Below, one piece after another: positions 1-5,450 of a stretch of 11,716 bases of DNA (position 1 is its first letter; each line of letters starts with the position of its first letter). Under the pieces are notes generated by a model. That model searched no databases. It saw only the letters and a program-made list of their open reading frames with translations, and had not been told where the DNA came from. The position numbers and the translations under genes are program-made. The stretch is from Candidatus Doudnabacteria bacterium (GTDB lineage: Bacteria > Patescibacteriota > Doudnabacteria > UBA920), in NCBI GenBank assembly GCA_903913365.1, contig CAIWKW010000206.1:1-11716 (forward strand). Reading direction: 5' to 3'.

Positions 1-46
1 TGATTATGTTAAAACAGAATTCGGCTTATGAGTTTGCTTAAAGCAT

Positions 47-76
47 AAAAATCCCGGCATTAATGCCGGGATTTTT
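47..76 (-). terminator. Bidirectional intrinsic terminator after the SIMPL gene
   Basis: Perfect inverted repeat: 47-60 (AAAAATCCCGGCAT) pairs with 63-76, giving a stem of at least 12 bp around a TTAA turn. The GC core is CCCGGC/GCCGGG, and A and T tracts on its two sides form U runs in either direction. It lies 45 bases past the stop of the minus-strand SIMPL gene, so it most likely ends that transcript; it could equally stop a plus-strand transcript entering from the left. Confidence 0.85.
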
Positions 77-121
77 ATTTCAGTAGTTTTCTGTAGATTG
101 GTATTATTCGAAATTCCGCAT

Positions 122-943
122 CTATTTTACTTCAAATACCACAGTCATGGTTTCATCTATTTCCTGGCTGCCGGTTTGCACGTCAGGAGCAATGGACTTG
201 GCCACACCGCCTGCACTCATAGCCGAATTTAATGCGTACGGCATTGGAGCAAACGTATTTGGCACGCCGGTTTCAGATACACTTACGACCTTGCCCAAAT
301 TCAAACCTGCGGTTTTGGCTAATGCTGCGGCCTTTTGCTTGGCATTATCAATGGCATTTTGCTGTGCTTGCTGCTGAAGCGCGTCCGGATTTTCAATACT
401 TAAGTTTACTCCGTTTATTTCATTGGCTCCGTTATTCACCGCGCCGTCAAGAATTTTTTCCAAAATTGTTTGGTCTTTATCAACTCCGTGAACCTTTACG
501 GTTACGGTTTGATTTCCCTGATATCCGACAATTGTGGGAACAGAGGCTTTGCCCGGCACAATTACATTTCCGTAATCCTGCTGAGGATAAAAACTGAACT
601 CGGATGTTGCAATGTCTTTTGCGTCAATGCCCTGGGCTTTTATGTAAGCAATTACTTTGCTTACTTTGTCGTTATTCTGATTCTTTACGTCCACCGCAGT
701 TGTCCCCTGCGAGAGTACGCCTATAGTAACTGTGGCCAAGTCCGGCGTGGCAGTTACCTTGCCTTCTCCGGAAACCGAAATGGTGTTGGCAGGTTTTTGA
801 TTCTTAATTACCGTTCTTAGGTCGTACCCTTTTTGCACTATCAAAAGCGCCACAAAAAGAATTAAAAGTCCGCCGAGTCCCTGAACTATCCAGCTTGGAA
901 AGCTGCGGTGGCAATGTTCGTGACTGTCCATGTTGTTTTCCAT
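122..943 (-). CDS. SIMPL (DUF541) domain protein, membrane-anchored
   Basis: A 273-residue protein with a short His/Cys-containing N-terminus (HEHCHR), one membrane helix at about residues 18-36, and an outer SIMPL domain from about 55 to the end. The family hallmark ISVSGEGKVTATPD is at residues 55-68. A helix rich in Ala and Lys (about 193-213) followed by AGLNLGKVVSVSE matches the usual second half of the fold. SIMPL proteins are periplasmic or surface proteins of poorly defined role, oligomeric where studied (BP26 of Brucella, E. coli YggE, linked to oxidative stress). The ATG at 943 is supported by AAAGGAG at 956-962 and an upstream extended -10 box. It appears monocistronic, with its own promoter and terminator. 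Family assignment is firm; the function here is unknown. Confidence 0.9.
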   Translation of the reverse strand: MENNMDSHEHCHRSFPSWIVQGLGGLLILFVALLIVQKGYDLRTVIKNQKPANTISVSGEGKVTATPDLATVTIGVLSQGTTAVDVKNQNNDKVSKVIAYIKAQGIDAKDIATSEFSFYPQQDYGNVIVPGKASVPTIVGYQGNQTVTVKVHGVDKDQTILEKILDGAVNNGANEINGVNLSIENPDALQQQAQQNAIDNAKQKAAALAKTAGLNLGKVVSVSETGVPNTFAPMPYALNSAMSAGGVAKSIAPDVQTGSQEIDETMTVVFEVK

Positions 944-955
944 AATTTTATTTTT

Positions 956-962
956 CTCCTTT
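956..962 (-). promoter_or_regulatory. Shine-Dalgarno of the SIMPL gene
   Basis: The minus strand reads AAAGGAG about 12 bases before the ATG at 943. This is one of the few clear ribosome binding sites in the window and fixes the start. Confidence 0.7.
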
Positions 963-977
963 AATTGTTGTTTCTTA

Positions 978-986
978 ATTATATCA
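978..986 (-). promoter_or_regulatory. Extended -10 promoter of the SIMPL gene
   Basis: The minus strand reads TGATATAAT: a perfect TATAAT preceded by TGN, the extended -10 arrangement. No good -35 lies 16-18 bases upstream, which is common for extended -10 promoters. Predicted transcription start is near 971, giving a leader of about 28 bases that contains the AAAGGAG. Confidence 0.6.
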
Positions 987-1061
987 TAAATTAAGACACC
1001 TCTTACCTAAGTATAATGCGCTGGACCTCCAAAATGTTACAGCAGGATATAATAAATGCTT

Positions 1062-1283
1062 TTAGCTTAATCTGCCGTTTAAAAGGCTGTAGATTTCGTC
1101 GGAAGCAATTTGTAAATATTTTCGTATACCTTCGCGCTTGGCTGTTTCCTCATCTTCCGTGACCGGGTCGTTATAGTAATAGTTTATAACGTCCTTTGTC
1201 AGCCCGTCCCTAATTCTTACCACTTCGCTAATTATTTCATTATGCCGCTGTGCGGCAGCTTCCCTGTCAAATGAATCTGGCAT
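1062..1283 (-). CDS. Small hypothetical protein (73 aa)
   Basis: I do not recognise this protein. It is 73 residues, strongly charged, has no signal peptide or membrane segment, and looks helical. A run of three tyrosines and an Asn (YYYN, about residues 35-38) sits in a short linker between two predicted helices. There is no clear Shine-Dalgarno before the ATG at 1283, but two TATAAT boxes lie 24-40 bases upstream, just after the terminator of the preceding gene, so it probably has its own short transcript. No strong terminator follows, so some read-through into the SIMPL gene is possible. Coding status rests on the frame, the plausible soluble composition and the promoter-like upstream region. 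Confidence 0.6.
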   Translation of the reverse strand: MPDSFDREAAAQRHNEIISEVVRIRDGLTKDVINYYYNDPVTEDEETAKREGIRKYLQIASDEIYSLLNGRLS

Positions 1284-1306
1284 AAAAATTATTTAATTAT
1301 TTGGGG

Positions 1307-1323
1307 ATTATACTAAAATTATA
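1307..1323 (-). promoter_or_regulatory. Tandem -10 boxes before the 73-aa gene
   Basis: Two perfect TATAAT hexamers on the minus strand (plus positions 1318-1323 and 1307-1312), spaced 11 bases apart. Neither has a convincing -35. Transcription would start near 1300 or 1311. They lie 19 bases beyond the terminator hairpin of the upstream gene, consistent with a fresh start for the small gene. Confidence 0.45.
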
Positions 1324-1341
1324 GCATCAAAATAAATTATC

Positions 1342-1372
1342 ATCCCGGCCGGACGCGATGTCTGGCCGGGAT
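1342..1372 (-). terminator. Intrinsic terminator after the 377-aa gene
   Basis: A 13-bp stem (1342-1354 with 1360-1372, one G-U or mismatch) closed by a five-base loop GCGAT. The core CCCGGCC/GGCCGGG is very GC-rich. It begins 20 bases after the stop of the minus-strand gene, and the minus strand continues into an AT-rich run (ATAATTTATTTT). On the plus strand a short TTTT follows, so it may work both ways. Confidence 0.75.
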
Positions 1373-1391
1373 TTTGGTTGTCGGTTTTCGG

Positions 1392-2525
1392 TTACTCAAA
1401 CTGCAAGTAACCGGTGAGCGTGCACAACTTCTGGCAAATAATGTTGTTTTTATGGACCTCCAGCCGAAAACGCTTCTTGCCTTCCATCACGTCGTCAAGA
1501 CGGAACAAACATTCAAGGTCGAAGCCAAATGATCCAACACTTTCGTACCCGGCGGCTTTTAGCGGGTGAATTGCGTGAACCCGTGTGTTTTCAATCCCGT
1601 CACCGAGAAAGGTCACAGAGAGGCCGTCTACCAAGTCCTGCGCCCGTTGGCTGGTTTTGGGATCCTTAATTCGGCCGATTTGGAGTCCAACGGTAACCGG
1701 ATTGGCGGAGTTGGCGAGTTGCGGATATTTCAGCAAAGGTTCAACACGGCCAAGGCCAATTCTCTGCGCACACTCGTTAAGTTGCTTCCGAAAACTGTTC
1801 CACTGTTCCCTCTCCGCTGTGCTCTTCTCAACAAGGAATTGTATACATTGTTCAAGGAAGGAATCGTGATTAACGATATTAAGCTTCTTCCAAAGCATTT
1901 GAGCGCCTTTTACGGGCGTTGCCAAAACATCCTTATAAAGGTTTCTATATTGGCAACGCAACTGAACAAGATAAGGAACCATGGTTGAGTCTTCGGCTTG
2001 GCAAATAACCTTAAGCGCCCGCTTCGCAATACTCCACTCTTTCTCGGTCGAATCATCAACTGTCAACAACCGGCTGAGTGCCAAATCCAGGAATGGATGC
2101 AGCCTGGAAGTTTCCCAGTACATACGGCTGTCGCATTTCAGCAGCTGGGAACAAATTACTCGGGAAAAAATCTCCAGAGTTGAATCTTCCTCAACAAACC
2201 GTTTATCCATAACCAAGGCCAGCGCCGAATTCAAGGCACTTGCCAAAGACTGCACGGAATGGAAATGGAGGACCCAGACGCTTAACAACTTAGTTACCAG
2301 CCTGATGTCCTTCTTGTCCATAAAAAACTCAAGCCACCCGGGCGCCCACTCCATCAAATGAGGCAAGTGCTTACCGTCACCTGCAATTTGATCCAGGCAA
2401 CGGACGCGATTTTCTTCGGTTGGGATATTCTCAAATGCGGTGAACGGGTCGTCCCGCCACATAATTCTGAGGTCCTGTTCTGAGAGAGTAGGCAGCTTAA
2501 CCCTGTCTACGATAGTTGTTTGCAC
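1392..2525 (-). CDS. Unrecognised 377-aa protein, GTG start, higher GC than neighbours
   Basis: I cannot assign a family. The protein has no signal peptide or membrane helix. Residues about 50-265 look all-helical, with repeated amphipathic segments ending in Leu/Trp/Cys-rich patches, like a helical-repeat scaffold. Residues about 275-377 look mixed or beta-rich (SVTFLGDG, GSFGFDLECLFRL, RFRLEVHKNN). There are nine cysteines, but no paired CxxC. The start is GTG at 2525, preceded four bases upstream by AGGAGG, the strongest ribosome site in the window. A promoter, two leader hairpins and a terminator make it a self-contained unit. Hand counts of three 60-base lines in it gave 43-57% GC, against 35% for one line of the kinase gene, suggesting transfer or a different expression class. 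It is a real gene by all signals; its function is unknown. Confidence 0.8.
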   Translation of the reverse strand: MQTTIVDRVKLPTLSEQDLRIMWRDDPFTAFENIPTEENRVRCLDQIAGDGKHLPHLMEWAPGWLEFFMDKKDIRLVTKLLSVWVLHFHSVQSLASALNSALALVMDKRFVEEDSTLEIFSRVICSQLLKCDSRMYWETSRLHPFLDLALSRLLTVDDSTEKEWSIAKRALKVICQAEDSTMVPYLVQLRCQYRNLYKDVLATPVKGAQMLWKKLNIVNHDSFLEQCIQFLVEKSTAEREQWNSFRKQLNECAQRIGLGRVEPLLKYPQLANSANPVTVGLQIGRIKDPKTSQRAQDLVDGLSVTFLGDGIENTRVHAIHPLKAAGYESVGSFGFDLECLFRLDDVMEGKKRFRLEVHKNNIICQKLCTLTGYLQFE

Positions 2526-2529
2526 ACTT

Positions 2530-2535
2530 CCTCCT
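2530..2535 (-). promoter_or_regulatory. Strong Shine-Dalgarno AGGAGG before a GTG start
   Basis: The minus strand reads AGGAGGAAGT then GTG. It is the only full AGGAGG in front of a gene in this window. The spacing of four bases is short. A second GTG two bases upstream is out of frame. The site sits immediately after the second leader hairpin. Confidence 0.75.
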
Positions 2536-2537
2536 TG

Positions 2538-2577
2538 GGCCTAAGTTTAGGCCTTTTGATTTACCGTCTGTTGACGG
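2538..2577 (-). promoter_or_regulatory. Two-hairpin 5' leader of the 377-aa gene
   Basis: In RNA sense (minus strand) the leader holds CCGUC-AACA-GACGG (2577-2564), a 10-base AU-rich linker, then GGCCUA-AACU-UAGGCC (2553-2538), then CAAGGAGG. Both stems are perfect with four-base loops. From the predicted promoter the first hairpin would be at or within a base or two of the 5' end, and the second ends two bases before the ribosome site. The second hairpin followed by TTTT also resembles a small plus-strand terminator, but no plus-strand gene is present. Confidence 0.55.
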
Positions 2578-2584
2578 CAGGCTT

Positions 2585-2613
2585 ATTGTGCCACAAACAA
2601 CAGGTTATTTCAA
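2585..2613 (-). promoter_or_regulatory. Promoter of the 377-aa gene
   Basis: Minus strand: TTGAAA (2613-2608, 5 of 6 to TTGACA), a 17-base spacer, then CACAAT (2590-2585, 4 of 6 to TATAAT). Spacing is ideal. Transcription would start near 2578, right at the first leader hairpin. A six-base inverted repeat (2602-2607 with 2617-2622) overlaps the -35 and could be an operator. Confidence 0.5.
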
Positions 2614-2623
2614 TGGTAACCTA

Positions 2624-2649
2624 AGAAAAAAATACCCTCTCTTTGAGGG
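2624..2649 (-). terminator. Intrinsic terminator after the kinase/regulator operon
   Basis: On the minus strand CCCTC-AAAGA-GAGGG (2649-2635) is followed by TATTTTTTTCTT. A short GC stem with a long U tract is a classic form. It lies about 130 bases after the stop of the response regulator and just before the promoter of the next gene. Confidence 0.7.
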
Positions 2650-2781
2650 AAAGTAATACCTAATATTCTGAATTACTCATTAAAGTTTAACGCATGACAC
2701 GCCATGGCGACACATCAATTTTAAAAAAATATATGCAAATATAAATCAGTTTAGGTGGCTCGCTTACCGTTTGCCTTAACC

Positions 2782-3459
2782 CTATTTAAAGTCATCGTTT
2801 AACCGATAACCGGATCCCCAAACGGTTTCCAAAATTTCCTGATGGGCGGTTTTTTTTATTTTTTTACGCAAATTCTTAATATGCGCTTCTATTACATTAC
2901 TGGATAAATCAAGTTTCCAAAGATCACTAAGCAGCTGTTCTCTGGTAATTGTCTGCCTTGGGTGTCTGACAAAATACTCCAGTAAATCAAACTCTTTTGC
3001 GGACAAAAGGATACCCACGTTCTTATAGGAAACTATATGGTTATTTGTTTCCAGACTCAAATTTCCCATTTTTAATTCAATGAGCAAAGAAGCCCTCGGA
3101 CGCCTGAGCAATGCCTGAATGCGGGCAGCCAGTTCTTCAAAAGAAAACGGCTTGGTTAAATAGTCATCCGCGCCGTTTTGCAAAAGGTTGGTTTTATCAT
3201 GCACGGAATCGCGGGCGCTTAAAATTAAAACGGGTAAATTAATTTTTTTTGCCCTTATATTTTGACATATTTCCAAACCGCTCATTTTGGGCAGCATTAA
3301 ATCGATTATGGCTAAATCGTAACCATGGGTAATGTTTTCCAATTGCCTACTGCCCTCTTCACCGTCCAAGAAATATTCCGCCTCATAATTCAAATTAGCC
3401 AAACCTTTGCACAAAGCCTTGGCCAAAAGTTCTTCGTCTTCAATAACACAGATTTTCAT
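2782..3459 (-). CDS. Response regulator, OmpR/PhoB family
   Basis: A 225-residue DNA-binding response regulator. The receiver domain covers about residues 1-118: acidic pair E7/D8, phospho-acceptor D53 in IIDLMLPKMSG, switch S81 and K103 in LTKPFSF. The C-terminal winged helix (about 130-222) has the recognition-helix region NVIEAHIKNLRKKIKK and ends in the usual VWGSGYRL. The start is MKICVIEDEE at 3459, preceded by AAGAAGAG; the open frame extends to 3588, but the extra 43 residues are unlike any receiver N-terminus and would overlap the kinase gene by 59 bases. It lies 70 bases downstream of a histidine kinase, its likely partner. Once phosphorylated on D53 by the kinase it should bind DNA and control transcription; targets are not evident. 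Confidence 0.93.
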   Translation of the reverse strand: MKICVIEDEELLAKALCKGLANLNYEAEYFLDGEEGSRQLENITHGYDLAIIDLMLPKMSGLEICQNIRAKKINLPVLILSARDSVHDKTNLLQNGADDYLTKPFSFEELAARIQALLRRPRASLLIELKMGNLSLETNNHIVSYKNVGILLSAKEFDLLEYFVRHPRQTITREQLLSDLWKLDLSSNVIEAHIKNLRKKIKKTAHQEILETVWGSGYRLNDDFK

Positions 3460-3529
3460 AAACTCTTCTTTAAAATAATAATTCCTTGGAAAAAGACTAC
3501 TGGATGCCAGATTGTGAAACGGGTCTTTA

Positions 3530-4624
3530 TCAAACTTTAAAAAGAACGACTGTAACCATAGTACCAAAACCAACTTTACTGTCAACATTTATTTTACCTT
3601 TGTGAAAATCCACAATATCTTTAACAATAGCCAGGCCCAACCCTGCTCCGCTTTGCCTTCTTTTTCTGGCTTCGTCGGTCTTGTAAAACGGATCAAAAAT
3701 GTAAGGCAAGTGTTCCGTGGCAATGCCTATGCCGTTATCCTGAACAGTCACTTCCATTGTCCTATCTTTGGCAAATATTCCAACGCTAATTTTTCCGCCT
3801 TCCAAAGTATATTGGATGGCGTTTTGTATAAGATTAATCAACATATGCCTTAGCGCCACCAAGTCCCCGTAAACAAATCCTTCGTCTTCCTTAGTAAGCT
3901 CCAAGGTTATTCTCTTGCCATTGGCCAGTATTTTTAATTTTTTTACCGACTCTTCGGCAATCTCCCGTAAATTAACCTTGTTTGAAATTTTACTGTTATT
4001 AGCCAATTCGTTGCGCGAAAGTTCCAGCAAATTTTCAACAATTTTTGTCATCCTATCCACTTCTTCTATAGTGTCATGAATTGCCTCTTTGTAATTTATG
4101 GCGTTTGAATTCTGGCTGAGCAGTACAACTTCACTTTGCGCCCTAATAACAGAAAGCGGCGTGAACAGTTCATGGGAAGCGTCGGCAATAAAGCGCTTTT
4201 GTTTTTTAATTAAAAGGTTAACCTTCTGTTCCGCACGGCGCTGCGATTCCACCAATGAGCTTATTAATATTGCCGCTGAGGCAAAAACTATTAATTGAAC
4301 AACGTAGCTCGTACTGAAGACAAGGGTATCTAAAGGTTTGGTGAAAAAATAGTCAATAGACAATACGGCAAGAACTATTGTCATTAAACCCGGCCAAAAA
4401 CCGGCATACCAAGTGGAAAAAATAACAGCGGCAAAAACCAAAATACTGGGATAACCGTGAAAAACCTGAAAATGCAAATCGCAAAACAAAGCAAAAGAAA
4501 TAATCAAAACAGCGCTAACGTATCTCCAAATCCGGCTATAAGGATAAGGCAAAATCGGAAAATTTCTGAAATTTTCAATAATTTTAAAAAAATTAGCCAG
4601 GTCGATTTTTTTTTCGCTTAACAT
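3530..4624 (-). CDS. Sensor histidine kinase with KdpD-like DUF4118 membrane domain
   Basis: A 364-residue inner-membrane kinase. Four hydrophobic segments at about residues 33-50, 59-75, 78-93 and 104-124, with the IDYFFTKP motif at 90-97, match the DUF4118 membrane domain of KdpD. The KdpD and universal-stress parts are absent and there is no extracellular sensor domain. HisKA: H151 in ADASHELFTPL; position 154 is Phe where Arg or Lys is usual, while T155 of the phosphatase motif is kept. HATPase: N box around N264/N268, G1 DNGIGI (296-301), F box IFDPFYK (309-315), G2 GAGLGL (326-331). The stop is TGA, showing TGA is not recoded. The ATG at 4624 has only a weak ribosome site. It is followed by its response regulator. 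The family is sure; the stimulus is unknown, and no Kdp transporter is nearby. Confidence 0.93.
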   Translation of the reverse strand: MLSEKKIDLANFFKIIENFRNFPILPYPYSRIWRYVSAVLIISFALFCDLHFQVFHGYPSILVFAAVIFSTWYAGFWPGLMTIVLAVLSIDYFFTKPLDTLVFSTSYVVQLIVFASAAILISSLVESQRRAEQKVNLLIKKQKRFIADASHELFTPLSVIRAQSEVVLLSQNSNAINYKEAIHDTIEEVDRMTKIVENLLELSRNELANNSKISNKVNLREIAEESVKKLKILANGKRITLELTKEDEGFVYGDLVALRHMLINLIQNAIQYTLEGGKISVGIFAKDRTMEVTVQDNGIGIATEHLPYIFDPFYKTDEARKRRQSGAGLGLAIVKDIVDFHKGKINVDSKVGFGTMVTVVLFKV

Positions 4625-4663
4625 TTATCCGTAAATTAGCCAATAAGAATTTTTTCAAATAAA

Positions 4664-4687
4664 GATTTCTCGGAGCAGAAATCCGAG
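4664..4687 (-). promoter_or_regulatory. Two mutually exclusive hairpins upstream of the kinase
   Basis: Two perfect stems share bases and cannot form together: GATTTCT (4664-4670) with AGAAATC (4677-4683), and CTCGGA (4669-4674) with TCCGAG (4682-4687). They lie 40-63 bases before the kinase start. If transcribed as leader they could act as an RNA switch, but no good U tract follows either stem on the minus strand, so the role is open. Confidence 0.35.
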
Positions 4688-4751
4688 ATATTAAACCCAA
4701 AGGGCTGACTGCATTTCGCAACATTAGCTCGCGAAGGTTAAGAACCTGTAT

Positions 4752-4783
4752 TTCCGCCAGAGGCGGATCCGCCTCTGGCGGAA
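4752..4783. repeat. Perfect 32-base palindrome
   Basis: The half-site TTCCGCCAGAGGCGGA (4752-4767) is followed directly by its exact reverse complement (4768-4783), centred on GGATCC. Each half contains a smaller imperfect repeat (CCGCC/GGCGG), so cruciform and paired-hairpin forms are both possible. It is much richer in GC than its surroundings. It may be a dispersed REP-like palindrome; from memory, similar CCGCCTCTGGCGG repeats occur in Parcubacteria assemblies, but this was not checked. Confidence 0.85.
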
Positions 4784-4791
4784 GATCTATT

Positions 4792-4828
4792 CCTCGGCTC
4801 GCCCAGGCCAAAGTGGCCGGACTCGCTC
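4792..4828. repeat. Intergenic element, copy 1 (CTCGCC / hairpin / GACTCGCTC)
   Basis: Plus strand: CCTCGGCTCGCC (4792-4803), a hairpin GGCCA-AAG-TGGCC (4806-4818), then GACTCGCTC (4820-4828). The flanks match a second element at 10342-10374, although the central hairpins differ in sequence. It stands 8 bases from the 32-base palindrome on one side and 12 from an AT-rich stem on the other. Confidence 0.55.
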
Positions 4829-4840
4829 TACGTCGCTAAT

Positions 4841-4870
4841 TAAAATACCTTAAAAAAATAAGGTATTTTA
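4841..4870 (-). terminator. Terminator-like hairpin after the pilin gene
   Basis: Perfect 11-bp inverted repeat TAAAATACCTT (4841-4851) with AAGGTATTTTA (4860-4870), loop of eight bases. On the minus strand it lies 20 bases past the pilin stop and ends in TTTTA. The stem is AT-rich, so it may be a weak or bidirectional terminator. Confidence 0.6.
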
Positions 4871-4890
4871 TAGACCACAAAAATTTAAAG

Positions 4891-5394
4891 TTACTGGAAC
4901 CCCGCGTGGGATAAAGTATGCGGCCCGGCGGAAAGACTGCCGGTCTTTTGGCCAAGGCAAAATGTAATAAAGTAGGAATTTGTAACCGCTTGGGTGGTAG
5001 GATAAATATAATAATCATTGCCGCCCGCCCCGCTGGTCGCACAGCCTTGATCGTTAGGAGTTGGGGCCAGAGGCAATTTGGTTAAGTATTTACCGTTAGC
5101 ACCGCTAACAATAGAGGGCTGGCCTATTGTTGGGTTTGAAGAAAACCCTGCTCCTGCCGACACTGTAGGATAAGTATTATAATCGTTGAAATATAATTCC
5201 ATGGCTGTGGCAAACTGCTTCATGTCGGCAATTCTTTTGGCGTCCCTGGATTTCGCTCTTGCTCCATTTAGCGCTAAAAGTACTACTGAAGCCAAAAGCC
5301 CAATAATGGCAATAACCACAAGCAATTCAATTAAGGTAAAGCCACTTTGGAGCACCTTTTTCCCAGACTCAACATGCAAGTTAATTATTTTCAT
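4891..5394 (-). CDS. Type IV pilin-like protein (prepilin)
   Basis: A 167-residue prepilin. An 18-residue leader ends in the prepilin peptidase site G18/F19; the mature protein starts FTLIELLVVIAIIGLLAS, with E23 as the conserved fifth residue and the hydrophobic N-terminal helix. The helix continues as NGARAKSRDAKRIADMKQ, then a small globular head. Two cysteines (C118, C146) could form a disulfide loop like a D-region, and the tail GSLSAGPHT is of a type I associate with CPR pilins. It would be processed in the membrane and polymerised into a pilus or pseudopilus used for attachment, DNA uptake or motility. No pilus assembly genes are in the window. It follows a secreted surface protein with a 56-base gap, so the two are probably one transcript. 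No strong ribosome site is seen before the ATG. Confidence 0.9.
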   Translation of the reverse strand: MKIINLHVESGKKVLQSGFTLIELLVVIAIIGLLASVVLLALNGARAKSRDAKRIADMKQFATAMELYFNDYNTYPTVSAGAGFSSNPTIGQPSIVSGANGKYLTKLPLAPTPNDQGCATSGAGGNDYYIYPTTQAVTNSYFITFCLGQKTGSLSAGPHTLSHAGFQ

Positions 5395-5450
5395 ATTTGA
5401 TATTTTAAATTAACTACTCTATAAAATTATTTAAAAATTTTAAAACTTAT

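Noticed and set aside
1566..2361. Long plus-strand frames inside the 377-residue gene
   Set aside because: They are antisense to a gene with promoter, AGGAGG, start and terminator. The higher GC of this gene explains the lack of stops on the other strand.
3480..3529. CTGG-CAT-CCAG followed by TAGTCTTTTT between kinase and regulator as a terminator
   Set aside because: The stem is only four base pairs; the two genes form a natural pair and should be co-transcribed. At most it gives partial attenuation.
3530..3532. TGA possibly read as Gly (genetic code 25)
   Set aside because: TGA ends the kinase and the TPR protein at natural C-termini, and no gene shows an internal TGA.
4593..4811. Open minus-strand frame of 72 codons upstream of the kinase
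   Set aside because: It runs through the 32-base palindrome and several other inverted repeats, overlaps the kinase start, and its composition (Arg/Leu/Pro-rich) looks like translated repeat DNA.
4836..5042. Minus-strand frame of 68 codons overlapping the end of the pilin gene
   Set aside because: It is out of frame with a clear pilin and passes through the terminator hairpin; no ribosome site.
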